DNA of 64,000 nucleotides from Chlorocebus sabaeus (taxonomy: Eukaryota > Chordata > Mammalia > Primates > Cercopithecidae). The notes below the pieces were generated by a model. That model worked only from the letters and a program-made list of their open reading frames with translations. It ran no database searches and was not told the origin of the DNA. Position numbers and translations under genes: made by a program. Positions 23,870 through 36,159 of the stretch are shown here, piece by piece. Positions within the stretch are counted from its first letter, which is position 1; each line of letters opens with the position of its first letter. The stretch lies in NCBI RefSeq assembly GCF_047675955.1, contig NC_132915.1:44374526-44438525 (forward strand), in the 5' to 3' direction.

Positions 23870-24400
23870 AGAAGCAGTTTAGCCTCATGATTAGAGTATG
23901 AACCAAATATCTGAATGGAATTCTGACTTTTCCTTAACATTTCCTCACCTCAGTCTTGTCAACTGGAAAATGGGGATTATAATAGTGCCTACTTCATAAA
24001 CTTGTGGTAAGGATCTAAATGATTTCGTACACATGAAGCACTTCGAACAAGCCAGGCACAATGGCTCACACCTGTAATCCCAGCTACTCAGGAGGCTGAG
24101 GCAAGAGGGCCACTTGAGCCCAGGAGTTGGAGACCAGCCTGGGCAACATAGTGAGACTCTCTCTAAATAAAAATTTGTGTCTTTTAAATTAGCCAGGCAT
24201 GGTGTTGCATGCCTGCGGTCCCTCACCTGGGAGGGTGAGACAGGAGGATCTAAGCCCAGTAGTTCAAGGCTACCGTGTGCTATGATCACTCTACTCTTTC
24301 ACCCAGGCTGGAGTGCAGTAAAACAAAAAAAACCACTTAGAACAGTATCCAGCTAACAGAAAATTCTAATAAATTTTAGTTATTATTAATATTAATATTG
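23870..24400 (+). mobile_element. MIR element split by an AluJ
   Basis: The MIR core on the left (gtttagcctcatgattagag, ctcacctcagt, aactggaaaatggggattat, catgaagcactt) continues after the Alu with cttagaacagtatccagc and aataaattttagttattatta. The order matches one MIR consensus interrupted at the acacttagaacag region. Confidence 0.75.
24051..24330 (+). mobile_element. AluJ with an inverted 3' terminal segment
   Basis: Left arm gccaggcacaatggctcaca and right arm gccaggcatggtg are in normal orientation. The last part at 24294-24319 is instead the reverse complement of the expected Alu 3' end (it reads acccaggctggagtgcagt). Target duplication: aagcacttcgaaca at 24036-24049 and aaccacttagaaca at 24331-24344, with two mismatches. 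The Alu sits inside the MIR at 23870-24400. Confidence 0.85.
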
Positions 24401-26490
24401 CTATCATAATTCTCCACAGCACCTAGTAGTGCTACATATATATATATATGCTCACTTTGAATGAAACAATATTTAAATAATTTTTAAAGGCCCCTCCTGA
24501 AGTAAATGGAGGCTCAGGCCCAAAAGATCAAATCCATTATAAAGGGTTGGTAGAAGAAAGAAATTTGACCTCCAAAACTACTTAAACATCTTGAACAAAT
24601 AAAGAAGAAAGTCAAAGTGTAAAACTAATAGTCCAAATAAGCCAAGTATTTTTTCCTGATAAAAAAGGAAGCGACATTTTGAGAGCTTGATTGTTTCTAT
24701 ATAGGAAATCTACCCGTAAAGATGGCTCTTTGTGAAATGTCATCTTGATTTCTAATCTATCAATAGTATATTAAACTCATTCTATTTTTAATCTACTTAC
24801 ACTTCTAGACTTGACATTATTTACTTAAGTAGGAAGCTTCACTATTTACCCTCTCACCTTGAAAAGTAGTATTAAATTCAATTTACCCAACAAAGGTAAT
24901 CCCTGGCTATAGCACTCAGGGATTGAGTACACAGATCCACGTTTCCTTTACTGATATGCTTCACAATTTTATACTGCCTCTTCACTATCAGCCTGAAGAT
25001 CAATTTTAATCATTATAGCCTTGTTCTTCCTCACAGGGAAGCTGATTCCATTTTGTTCGATTCGTTAGCTGCCTGTCTCCATCAGTTCCTTTGTATTGAC
25101 CCATGGTTACAATGGGTCATAAATTATGGAAAACAAGTAACATCTTACGCATAGACACTAGGATACTACAGTATATTTGAGGTAATACAGTACCGTCAAG
25201 CAAGCCTAATAACTGATTTAGCTCTACTATAAATACACAATGTTACTTTCAAATAACAATGGCTTATATTAATAGATTAAGTCTCATCAAGGGATAAAGA
25301 ACCTATCTGTGTTGCCAAGGGTGGGAGTGATTTAGATCCTAAGCAAGATTCTTAAAGGATTATTTATGAAGGTATAATGGAAATAAAAAGCTTATGTTTT
25401 GGCAATATCAGGAACCATGCCTACTCTCACATAAGTTTTGGCTTATTTCTTATTATTTGCATATTTTACACTGAGACAGTCCATAAGTAAGTTCTGTCAA
25501 AGACTGTCAAGCTTCACACAAAGAACTTACATTTCTGAAGCCCAGGTATTCTAGTTTATCATCATTAACAACCAAATGTTGTAATAGCATGGGGAAAATA
25601 TAGTCTGTCCTGTTTTACAGTTTAATTACTAATTAGCAAATAATGTGACATTTGAACAGTCACTATCCATTCACCTTGCTTCCTTTTTAAAGAAATTCTT
25701 ATCAAAAAACTGATGGTGAGAACATAGGAAATAGAAGAACTTACGATCATAACATTAAGAATTTTTTTAAAAAGCTCTCAGTGGTGTGATTATGAGAAAT
25801 TATTTTCTTCTTTATGCTTTTAGATATTTCTTCCAAATGGAATGCTCAGTAAGCCTTAGAAGTTAGTAGCTATTTACCTGTTCTGTGTGTAGTGACCATG
25901 GCAAATGTCTGCAGGTTCCTTTGGGGAAGGTTAAGCGAAATAGTCTCCATATGTATTTGCGATGTTTTTGAAATTTTCTTTCTCAAGCGTACCTGCCTCC
26001 TTTTCAAAGGACTTTGGGTCTAGGAAGTGACTCAGTCTAAAAATTGGAAGAACGGTCACAATTCTCTACATATTGACTCAATTCAGGCAAAAGCTTAAAG
26101 TCAATCAGGTCCAATTTTTTTCATATATACCAGTAATCTGGGTGAACTCCCTTTCAATTTCAATCTTTAGGACTCCATGATCAATACCCCAGCAATTAAA
26201 ATACCCATTAAAACACCCCAGCAATAACAAAACAAAGACAGACAACAAGATCGTATTTCATCCCTAAATATTTTATCATGTCATCCTAAAAACAAAGGTC
26301 ATTATCTTATAATACCACCACCACATCTAACAAAATTAACAAATTAGTATTATCTAATACCTAGTTAATATTAGTGTATCTCCTCCTTATCCCCAAAATA
26401 TCTTCTTACGATTGATTTATTACATTATATCTTATTATATTATGTCACAATGTAGTACACATTACATTAAAATACATTAAATAGACTTCT
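24401..26490. other. no recognised feature
   Basis: About 2 kb of A+T-rich sequence with an (AT)n run of about 16 bp near 24437-24450. No gene, exon with convincing splice context, or known repeat was recognised. Confidence 0.5.
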
Positions 26491-27695
26491 GGTTTTATCT
26501 CAGAGATGTAGAGAGCTGGGAAAAAAAGCATCACTAGCACCTTTACAACAAGAAAAAAGCTGCACAAAGTGGAAAGTAGCAACTTTTCTTGATCTCATCC
26601 ATCAACTGAGATCACAGGGCAGACAAGTCACCTGCAATCTGGGAAGCAGAAATAGGATGGCAGCATTCAGCAACGTGGGGCCGATGCCCCTTGAAGCCAC
26701 ATAATCAGTAAGAAGTTTCAACTAGAAACTCTAAGAATAAAATAAGCATCTATGAGCCCATGCTAATGCAAATCAAAGATAGAATAAAATAAATAAATGA
26801 AACAAAAGGGACAGCTCTTCCCTACAAAAGAATTATCATTAATAAATGCAGAAGGAATGAAGGTCATAGAAAATAACCCTTAGGACGCCACAGTAATAAC
26901 TGTGGCAAGATTCACAGATGAATGCTAAAATTATGGGCAAAACATTACAGAGAAACAGGATATTTACGTAACCTCAAAGTATCTTAACCAAATATTTATT
27001 ATTCTTAAAATAGGTACACAAATTATCTGATAATCCACCCTCCAAGAGATGGAGCTTAATTCCCCTTGAGAATGGGCTGCACTTAGTGACGTGCCTCTGA
27101 AGAATAAACTTTAGAAAAGGTAACGTAATAACTACACGATGGAGAAACCTGGAAGACACCACCTTATCCAAATGATCACATTTAACAGCACCAGTAAAAA
27201 GTTGCATTGATGTCAGGTAGTCTTTGATATAATGTGATGAAAAAAATACTACACCTCAGTGGTATCTTTGCCCAAAACCTGTAACTCCAAGCTAATCATG
27301 AGATATCATCAGCAAACCCAAACTAAGGGACATTCTGCAAAATACCTAATACTCTTCAAAAATGTCAAAGTCATTAAGAAAACGTAAAACCATGAAACTG
27401 TCATAGATTACAGGAGAGAAAGGAGACATGCAACTAAAGGCAATGTAGTATCCTGGACTCATTCCTGGAAGAGAAAAAAGACATTGGTTATAGAATGATT
27501 GGTGATATCCAAATAAAGTGTGTAACTTAGCTAACAGCATTGCACCAAAGTTAATTTCCTAGGTTTAGTAACTTTATCATGGTTATGTAAAATGTACAAA
27601 TTAAGGGAAAGTGGGTAAAGGGTATGCAGGAAATCTGTATTGTCTTTACAATTCTTCTGTAAATCTAAAATTATTTCAAACTGAAGGCTTAAATT
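26491..27695 (+). mobile_element. L1M 3' end (3'UTR)
   Basis: Phrases in order match the long 3'UTR of old L1M elements: atgagcccatgctaatgc, gcagaaggaatgaaggtcat, aacctcaaagtatctt, gggctgcacttagtgac, gatggagaaacctgg, tgatataatgtgatga, gggacattctgcaaaatacc, tagtatcctggac, and a final ctgtaaatctaaaattattt. It is strongly diverged and non-coding. Confidence 0.7.
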
Positions 27696-27939
27696 ATATA
27701 TATTAGCATTGTATATGTTTATATAAGTAGCTGTTGATCTGTATCACTATTTATCTTATCTGTCTAATTATCTAACTAGACCTAGAGTGAGAGAGAAAGA
27801 GAGAATTCATTTGGATGTATACATTCCAATGTGAGTCTTAAACCAGTCTTTCTGATTAGTGGAATGACTTCACAACTCCATTTAGTAAGGCTCAGGGCAT
27901 TTCCTTTTTGCTAAAGAACAAGAACTTGATCACAAAGTT

Positions 27940-29335
27940 CTCCTATGAGAAGGGTAACAGAGAACTTCTCTCTCATTTTCTCATTTAATTCTGCTGTGGT
28001 TAGAGAACATATCCTTTAACATTTCAATCTTTTGAAGTTTATCAAAGCATTTTATCATACTGGTGGGGAATGTTCCCCCACACATTTGCAAAGAACGTGT
28101 TCTGAAGTTGTTGGGTGGAGTGTTCTATAAATGACAATTTTGTCAAGGAATTTGATAGATGATTAGATCATCCAAGTCTTGTCTTTTTGCCTATTTGTTC
28201 TATCAACTACCAAGAAAGCAGTGTTAAAATCTCTAAGATGATTGTAGATTTGCTTGTTTCTCCCTCTAGTTCTGTCACGTTTTGCTTCATGTATTTTGAA
28301 TCTCTGTTATTAGGTGCATACACATAATTGTTTTGTCTCTATGATGTATTGACCCTTTTATTAAATATCACAAATGGTCTCTATCTCTGGTGAATCCTTA
28401 TAATTAAGGCTACTTTGACATTAATATAGCCACTCAAGCTTTCTCATCCTTATTATTTGTATGGTGTATCTTTTCCCATCTCTTTTTCAATTGCAATATA
28501 TGTATCACTATACTTAAAATGTACCTCCTTAGAAAGCATATAGTTGGACCTTGTTTTTTATAAAATCTGACAATGACTGCTTTTCAAGTGGAGTATTCAG
28601 TCTATTTATATTTAATCAATATGATTGTGGTTAAGTCTACCATCTTGCCATTTGTTTTAAACAATTGTCTTTTAATAAAGTTAAGGAAAAAATTGTAGTA
28701 TTTTGTATTTATTCACATAATTACCATTGCAAAGTGCTCTTTACTCTTTTCTATGGATTCGGTTTTCCCTCTTATATTATTTCTCTGTAACTTCAACTAA
28801 ATCCTAAAGGATTTCTCACAGTTAAAGCTTACTGGTGATGAATGCCCTCAACTTTCATTTATGCTAATGCATCCTTATTCCACTTCAGCTTTTGAAGGGC
28901 TTTTTCTCTAAATATAGAATGCTGGGTGGATATGTATTTTGAGGAAGTTTGTTCGTGTGTTTTCTTGTTTAGCACTTCACCAATACAGCTCCATTGCCTT
29001 CTCCCCTCCATCACTTCCATTTAGAAATTAGCATAAATTGTATCATTGGTCCCCTCTGTGCAAAAGTATTTTTTCTTTACCTGCTTTTAAGATTTTTCTC
29101 TTTATCTTTGGTTTTCAGCAATTTGATTGCAATGTGCTCAGTGGGGATTTTTGTAACTATCTTGTTTGAGTATGTGGAACTTAGGTGTGTAAAGATTACA
29201 TCTGTTACCGATTTTGAAAAATTTCAACCATTGTTTCTTCAAATATTTTTCCACTCCAGTTCCTGCCTCTCTTCTCTTCTCTTCTCTTCTTTCTCTCTGT
29301 CTCTGTTTCTGTCTCTCTCTCCCTCTCCCTCCCCA
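27940..29335 (-). mobile_element. old L1M fragment, antisense
   Basis: Read on the minus strand this is ORF2 and 5' sequence of an old LINE-1. The plus strand shows the familiar antisense phrases: gttgggtggagtgttctataa, tgcttcatgtattttgaatc, attaggtgcatacaca, aatatagccactcaagcttt, agcatatagttggacc, and further on ctctttatctttggttttcag and caaatatttttccactcc. The 123-codon plus-strand frame inside it is incidental. Confidence 0.75.
29267..29334. repeat. CT-rich low-complexity tract
   Basis: (TTCTC)n merging into (TC)n and (CCCTCT)n. It is polypyrimidine on the plus strand and lies at the edge of the antisense L1M. Confidence 0.9.
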
Positions 29336-29529
29336 GTGAAGGAATCCCCAGATGGCACCCCATAATCTCCCCGTAGTCTAGTACCCTGCTGCATAAATTC
29401 CAGGCACTTGAGCAGTCTTGAACTCTCACCTCTGCCTGCTCAGCTCAGAAAAATCACCATAATGTGCTTGACCCCATCAGCCTATACTGGAGTCAGGCAG
29501 AAAGATGAGGGCAAACATAGTTTCCATCC

Positions 29530-29898
29530 TGTATTAGGCCATTCTCACATTGCTATAAAGAACTACCTGGGGCTGAGTAGCTTATAAACAAAAGAAGTTT
29601 AACTGACTCATGGTTCTGCAGGCTGTACAGGAGGCATGGCTGAGGAGGCCTCAGGGAACTTATAATCATGACAAGGCAAAGGGGAAGCAAGCACATCTTC
29701 TCACGGCAACAGGAGAGAGACAAAGGGGAGTGCCACACTTTTAAACCATCAGATCCAAGAACTTACACACTACCAGGCGAACAGCAAGGGGAAATCCACC
29801 CACCTGATCCAATTACTTCCCATCAGGTCCTTCCCCCAACATTGAGAATTACAATTCAACATGAGATTTGGGTGGGGACACAGAACCGAGCCATATCA
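29530..29898 (-). mobile_element. MST-type (ERVL-MaLR) solo LTR
   Basis: About 369 bp running TGTATTAGGCC to CCATATCA on the plus strand, the reverse complement of an MST/THE1-family LTR. It contains gttctgcaggctgtacagga, gcctcagggaacttataatc, catgagatttgggtggggac. The LTR ends are TG...CA. The 5-bp flanks (catcc and taccc) no longer match well. No internal retroviral region adjoins it. Confidence 0.85.
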
Positions 29899-30239
29899 TA
29901 CCCCTTGTGTTTCCCTTCTCTCAAGCATCACAGTCCTGCACTGTCTATTGTTCAAAGCTTATAAAGAGATGATGCCCCATATATTTGTCCAGTTTTACAG
30001 TTGTTTATGATAGGAGGAAAAGTCTGGTATGAGTTACTCCATCACGGTCAGAAGCAGAAGGACATCCTTCTCACAGTGTTAATAATAATAGGTAAGTCAA
30101 GACATAATGCAATTGTCCACCAATAGTAAAGCAGTTAAATTATAATTGTATCACGGAAAACTAAGGAAAATTAAAGATTATATTTCATTGGGGAAAATGA
30201 TGCAGAAATATCTGAGTGACCTATTTCAAATTTTAAAGG
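29899..30239. other. no recognised feature
   Basis: Nothing that I can assign. Confidence 0.4.
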
Positions 30240-31320
30240 TAGATTACAAAATGGACATTTGTTAGTGAGGACACTAAGCATTAACCAGGTGAAAAAAAAA
30301 ACAGCCAGAGAGCTATTTTGGTCAGAGGAAACACTGGCAAAGAAGCACTGGCTGTTGAACTATTTGGAGAACTGCAAAGAATTCAACTGAGCTAAAGCAA
30401 TGGATACAGTGAGTGTTTAACAGAACCCAAAGTGGGAGAGATTAGCAGAAATAAGATTAAGCAGGACCTTGTGGGTGTGCTAAAAAATGTCTCTCCTAAA
30501 TTATTCAGCCTTGAAAAGGAAGGAAATTCTGACACATACTAAAACATGGATGAGCCTTGAGGACATTACACTAAGTGAAATAAGTCACAAAAAGACAAAT
30601 ACTGTATGATTCCACTCATATGAGTTTAACGTAGAGCAGTTAAACTCAGAGGCAGAAACTAGAATGTTGGTTGCCAGGGGCTGGAGGGTTAGGGGAATGG
30701 GAGGTTGTTGTTTAATCGAGAAACAATGTCAGTTTTGCAAGATTAAATGAGTTCTGGTGATTGTCTGCACAACAGTGTGGATGTAATTAACACTACTGAA
30801 CCACATATTTTCAAATTGTTAAGATGATAAATTTTATGTTATGTATATTGTACCACAGTTAAACATTTTTAAATTGAAAAACAATTTTTCTATCTGAAGA
30901 CAGTGAATTGCTAAAGACGACTGTTAAACAGAGTGACATAACCACATTTTAGTTTAAGAGAGGGTGCCTACCTGGGGAGATAGATTAGAGGACAATAGGC
31001 AAGGAGGATTTGTAGAAGGCACTTGAGCTACTCAAAGTGAGAAATGATGAGAATCTGGACCAGGGGAGAGCAGGGAATAAGGGGAGAGACAGTAAAGAGA
31101 CAGCCATTTAAGAGGTAGACTCGACAGAGTTCAACAATCAGCTGGGGAAGCAGGGGTGAGAAAGAAAGAAACCTCAGAGAACAACCAGAATGTCAAGCTG
31201 GGAACTCAGGGAATGGGAATATTGTGGAGATTGAAAACAGAGACCAAGTTTGGGAGATCAAATTCAACCTAGACATATTAAGGATAAGGAGCAGGGATGT
31301 TCAGTTTATGTCAAATGCAA
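30240..31320 (+). mobile_element. unnamed ancient interspersed repeat, split by an L1M 3' end
   Basis: The left part (ggtcagaggaaacactggc, gcaggaccttgtgggt) and right part (aaacagagtgacataacc, gagaatctggaccagg, gagatcaaattcaacc) follow the order of a widely dispersed old mammalian repeat that I cannot name with confidence. They are separated by the L1M fragment at 30485-30878. Confidence 0.4.
30485..30878 (+). mobile_element. L1M 3'-terminal fragment
   Basis: It contains the typical end of old LINE-1 copies: ttattcagccttgaaaagga, acattacactaagtgaaata, gtatgattccactcatatga, gttgccaggggctgg, and cacaacagtgtggatgtaat. The same segment is seen at the end of the L1M at 63.4-63.8 kb. Confidence 0.7.
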
Positions 31321-33415
31321 ACTTAAAATTGTTTTAGCTCTAAACATCACCTTCAATAGACATTACCATCAATAAAATTGAAGAGAGGGTGTTGAGTAAT
31401 ACAGTTGTAAGTATGCAGTCTTTAAAATTGAATTGAATTATCAATAAAATCAAAGGGATACAAATCTTTCAAATTTTATGAAAGTTTTTCTGAGTCAGGC
31501 TTGGACCAAGATACATTCTATTTCCATGGATTATTGGATATCATAGGCTATTAAAAGTTTCTAATACTGTGATAGTCAAACAGGTTCCACTGACCCTTAG
31601 GTGCTCCAGTACCCTAAAAGAGAAGTTCTAGAAGCTGTTTCAAAGGCCACATTAAAAAAACATTAAAGATGAGTCTTCAAAGCACATGTATGTTTATACA
31701 ATAAAAAAAGGACAAGGTATTTATTATTCCTCAATATTCTAAATGGTGGGGTTTTGAAAAATATATTCCAGTATTAACTTCAATGATAGGGAGTTTTTTT
31801 TTTAATATGGCATGACCACAGAAGGCCCTATTTGTTTTGTTGGCCCTTCAGGCAATTAAAACCCATCACTTTAAGCAGCAGGTCCCAAATGAGTTTTATA
31901 GGCATTAAAAATGGCAAAATTAGAAGATGCATATGAGCAAAAGGAAGAAAATGAAAATCACCACTTGTAAATATATTTTTATATCAATAAAAGTTATTCT
32001 ACATTTTCTGCTCTCCATTTAAGCCATTAAATTTTGCCTAAATATGATTCACAGGTAGAATATAATGTTTTAAAAGTCAGTGGAATGACAGCTACAACAC
32101 TGTAAATTGTTGATTATAGTATCTGCCAAGTAGATGCTTTTAAAAGCAAAAATAAAATTCATAGGAAGACACTTTACTATGCAGTCCCAGACTAAGCTGT
32201 TTTAATGATCTTCTCTTAGAGTCTTCGCAAAGGCCACATTTGCAGTTTCTCCTACTCCCATTGACTCCACCCCAACCCAGGAAATCCTGTAGCAGAGAAG
32301 TGTCACTAAGGAATTAAGTAAAAAAATTTTTTCTTAATTTATGGCAAACAGCTACAATGCTGTTATTATACTCAATCAGATAATTGCATCTCAGTTGCTT
32401 ACACAAGCTTAGTCCCAAACACACACACATTTGACTGATAAGTGAAGAGCTGAGGAAGTCAAGAAGGAAAACCATGACCTGCTTTTGCTGCACAGCTTGA
32501 AAAATTCAAGTGAAAAGGAGAAGAAAGAGTATTGTTTCAGTATTTCTCTTTCAAACCATGGTGGAAAGTCAGTACATGGGCGGCTACATGTATGCACTCC
32601 TTTTTGATCTTTAAAACAAATACTGGTTTTTCTTAATTGCATGAAAACAATTAACATCAATAGTAATGAGTTTACTAAGAATCGAAGGGCAAGATAAGGC
32701 ATGTCTACAAGGGAAACTTATGGCAATGTTGGTGTCTCTTACACAAGTGTGTCTTGGAAGTACACGCTCTGTTGCACAATATATGGCAAGCTCTCCATGC
32801 CACTTACAGCAATCTTGAGTGGACTGGAAGGAGGGTCATGATACTCTGCACAGGTATCCATAAACTGGACATACATGATCCTCAAATAACACAAACTCAT
32901 AAACCTTATGTTTGGAAGTGGTCTCAGTATTTAATCTTTTCAATCTACCCAACTGAGGGACTCCCCTCAATACAATGCCTAGGAGTTGGTATTCACAGAA
33001 GTCTCTGGCAGAAAAAAAAAAAAATGTATGAAAGAGTTAGCAGGGTGGAAAGAAGATTTCAAGGGTATAGAGTAAAACTTTTCCCCCATTTTCCCTGAGG
33101 AAATCGAGAAAGTTTCTAAAAATGAGGTTGGTGAAAGATTAAAGAAAATTAGAAAATCATTTAGCCTTGAGAAAAGACAATGATAGTGAACTTCAAGATA
33201 ATGTTTTTCTCTCGGGGTATGACCAGTTTTCTAAATATCCACGAGGGTCACAAAAGGAAACATTTTAAATCATAAACCATTTCATTCTCTTTTTCATTCT
33301 ATTTAAATTATAAAGCACAGAAATGTCCTGAAAAGGAAAAGCTAAATGCCACAGTGGGCTTCTGAAGTAATGTGGCTAAACGCAGTCTTTGGAGATGTTT
33401 GAAAACTGGACTGAT
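31321..33415. other. no recognised feature
   Basis: About 2.1 kb, A+T-rich. Open frames at 32409-32702 (minus) and 32754-33098 (plus) show no domain, signal peptide or family signature and are treated as chance. Confidence 0.45.
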
Positions 33416-33429
33416 TTAAGTGTAGCCCA

Positions 33430-33847
33430 GGGTCGGGCATGGTGGCTCATGCCTGTAATCCCAGCACTTTAGGAGGCTGAGGTGGGCGGATCACTTGAGG
33501 TCAGGAGTTCAAGACCAGCCTGGGCAACATGATGAAACTTGTCTCTACTAAGAGTACAAAAATTAGCCAGGTGTGGTGGCGAAACTTGTCTCTACTAAAA
33601 ATACAAAAATTAGCCAGGTGTGGTGGCGAACAACTGTAATCCCAGCTACTCAGGCAGCTGAGGCATGAGAACTGCTTGAACCCAGGAGGTGGAGGTTTCA
33701 GTAAGCCAAGATTACACCACTGCACACCAGCCTGGGTGACAGGACGAGACTGCCTTAAAAAAAAAAAAAAAAAAAAGAGACAAGAAGAAGAAGATAAAAG
33801 AAGAGGAACACAGGATAATTCCACTTATGAATGAGGAAAATAAGGTG
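33430..33847 (+). mobile_element. AluS with internal 47-bp duplication and 3' extension
   Basis: An AluS starts ggtcgggcatggtgg. A 47-bp block around the middle A region is present twice in tandem (33534-33580 and 33581-33627, two mismatches). The poly-A ends near 33776. The matching 14-bp target duplication ttaagtgtagccca is at 33416-33429 and 33848-33861. About 70 bp of GAA-rich then unique sequence (33777-33847) therefore lies between the poly-A and the 3' duplication, as expected for an Alu whose transcript ran past its own tail. Confidence 0.85.
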
Positions 33848-33861
33848 TTAAGTGTAGCCCA

Positions 33862-34990
33862 AAAACAAGAATGGCTGGATGACCTCTTGAAGACCCCAGT
33901 CCTGTGGTATCAAATGCACTGCCTCGGTGCTCTCCAGTATATTTCCTGTGCCTAAGGAAGAATCCAGGAAGTTCACTGACTACGGAGGTCAAAGTTAAGG
34001 AGTCCAAGAATTCTGCAGCATTGCCAAGAACCTCAGAGATTATTAATGATTTTTTTAGGATGAGTGAGCAACTTCATGAAGGAGAGAGGAAAACAAAATG
34101 CTTTGGTGAAAACTGAAGCTTTTTCAAAGCAGTTCTGCAAATTTTTGGATTCATTTCCCATTCAGTTTGGGATTTGATTTTAACCTACCTACAAGTTAAT
34201 AAGGTAGCCCAATGTTGTTTCATGGATGCTGGCAGGAGACATAGGACCTCTAGTTTAGAGACAAAAGACTTTGTTGCTCATGGTACAGCAAACAGCCCAC
34301 ACATCAATAGTTTGTGTCAATTCCACTTGCCCTCCAATTCTCACATGTCCTGCACAGAGTAGGCTGCTCTATAGGACAGGAACACTGAGCTTGGGGGGCT
34401 CAACATTTCATAGCAAGCAATAAGCAAGGTGACTCTTTGTCCCAGAGAAAGACATTGCTTCATCCCTCAAGGTTGCCCACTGCAAACACAACCTTGGGAA
34501 ATGGCCTGGGTGCAAAGCATCGTTGGCCTTGCATTCTTGGCATACTCAGCAAAATGTGTAGGAGTGTGAGATACCTATGTGACAATGTCCCTCCCATTAT
34601 TTTCTCTTATTATCTCATTCTCTTGCCTAACCCTCCTCCCCTTCCTGAAACCATGGGGAGACGGAAATTCTAGTATGTGGGCTCAGATCCTTCCCATAGC
34701 CTAGCTCATCACACCTTTGAGGTCTGTGGCCTGAGAAGAATGCCCCCCACTCAGGAATTCTTATACCATTTCAGATTCTGAGAAATAAATGTCATCATCT
34801 CCGTAATCTCTTCTATGAGCACCCAGGAAGTAAGTGGGCTGTTCCTGCTTCTCTTGGCTTCCTTTATGCCTCACTGCCCACAGTTTTCATCTCCTCCCCC
34901 TTGGTGTCTAACTTTCATCTCTGTTTATTGTCTCAACAACACTCAAAACATCTTACCATACTCCATATACAGATCCCAAAAATTTCAGTT
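33862..34990. other. no recognised feature
   Basis: No gene or repeat that I can name. There are three short plus-strand frames of 60-78 codons with no recognisable domain. Confidence 0.4.
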
Positions 34991-34997
34991 TTCCTTT

Positions 34998-35191
34998 TCT
35001 TCTTTTCTTGCTCTGTCCCTCAGGCTGGAGTGTGGTAGCGCGATCTCTGCTCACTGCAAGCTCCGCCTCCCAGGTTCAAATGATTCTCCTGCCTCAGCCT
35101 CCCGAGTAGCTGGGACTACAGGACCGTGTCACCACGCCTGGCTAATTTTTTGTATTTTTAGTAGAGACGGGGTTTCACCGTGTTAGCCAGG
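34998..35191 (-). mobile_element. 5'-truncated Alu, antisense
   Basis: The plus strand reads caggctggagtgtggtagcg through gggtttcaccgtgttagcca, so the Alu lies on the minus strand and lacks about the first 75 bp of its left arm. Pyrimidine-rich sequence at 34989-35010 is its degraded tail. The flanks share a diverged duplication (aaaaatttcagttttcc and aaaaagttctgtttcc). Confidence 0.88.
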
Positions 35192-35289
35192 AAAAAGTTC
35201 TGTTTCCTTAGTTGTCCCTCACTGAGGAACTGTATCCATAGTCATTTCTGAGAAAACACTGAAGTAAGTGTTTGGTAAGAGAAAAAGAA

Positions 35290-35500
35290 TTAACATTTAC
35301 TGAGCATCTACTAGGTACGACTAGATACTGTACAAGGCAATTTCACCTATGGTATCTCACTTAATATTCACAATCCATAAGGTAGGAATTATTATTTTTT
35401 TCACATAAGAAAATAGACTCAGTGAAGCAGTTATCCTACCAACACCACAGAGCTGCTGGGAAGAATCGGCAAGATGTAAACAGAGATCCACGTGGCCTAC
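35290..35500 (+). mobile_element. MIR
   Basis: Order of MIR phrases: aacatttactgagcatctac, tatctcacttaatattcaca, ataaggtaggaattattat, then cacagagctgctgg. It is diverged but collinear. Confidence 0.65.
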
Positions 35501-35655
35501 TGTACTACAGCACGTTTGCTCAGCCATACCAAAGGGCTTCCACAAGTCACACAAGTGACTTGCAAGTATTCTTCATTGCTCTGAGCTGTGTTATGATATA
35601 TGAATGCCAAGGCAAACTGACCATTTGCCCAAAAGAAGATATTTTGCCTTCTTAC

Positions 35656-35656
<1 letters not shown>

Positions 35657-35702
<46 letters not shown>
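35657..35702. repeat. (AC)n microsatellite
   Basis: About 22 uninterrupted AC units. Likely length-polymorphic. The histidine/threonine and cysteine/valine repeat frames across it are artefacts. Confidence 0.98.
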
Positions 35703-35704
<2 letters not shown>

Positions 35705-36159
35705 ATCTCTTGAATCAGAATTTTGGATCCAAAATAATTACACATTTTTGTTAACCATTTGCTCTTTTTTTTCTTTTTTCCTCATCTATGCTATGTGCTC
35801 TCTGCTATGTGACAGTGAGAGGTGGCTGTGGAGTCACCTAAGGGCCTAAGGAGTATGTGGTTTCCAAGGTCTCTGGTCTGGGTCACAGGAAGTTAAAAAA
35901 TAAAAACAAAATGAGGACAAAGTCAGGCATCTGGGTTGATCACCATGAAGCTACCTGCAGCATTCAGTCCAGAAACAGAGCCATGTTTCCCTAGAGCTTA
36001 AAACAGTTTCATGGTCAGGAGTAATCTATGAACAAAGCAGCCTGAGGGTCATTTGGAAACTTCTGCTGAACTAAGGCAGAGAAGTTCAGAGCTCCCTATA
36101 AGACTCAAGTTTGCTGACCAACCCTTACCCAGCTTCTGTCTTAGTTCCATCACTGTTGG
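35703..36159. other. no recognised feature
   Basis: Nothing that I can assign. Confidence 0.4.

Noticed and set aside
28994..29365. 123-codon plus-strand frame with a hydrophobic stretch
   Set aside because: It is the antisense strand of an old L1M plus a CT-rich tract, and the hydrophobicity comes from T-rich codons.
35422..35849. Frames with Thr-His or Cys-Val repeats
   Set aside because: Produced by translating the (AC)n microsatellite.
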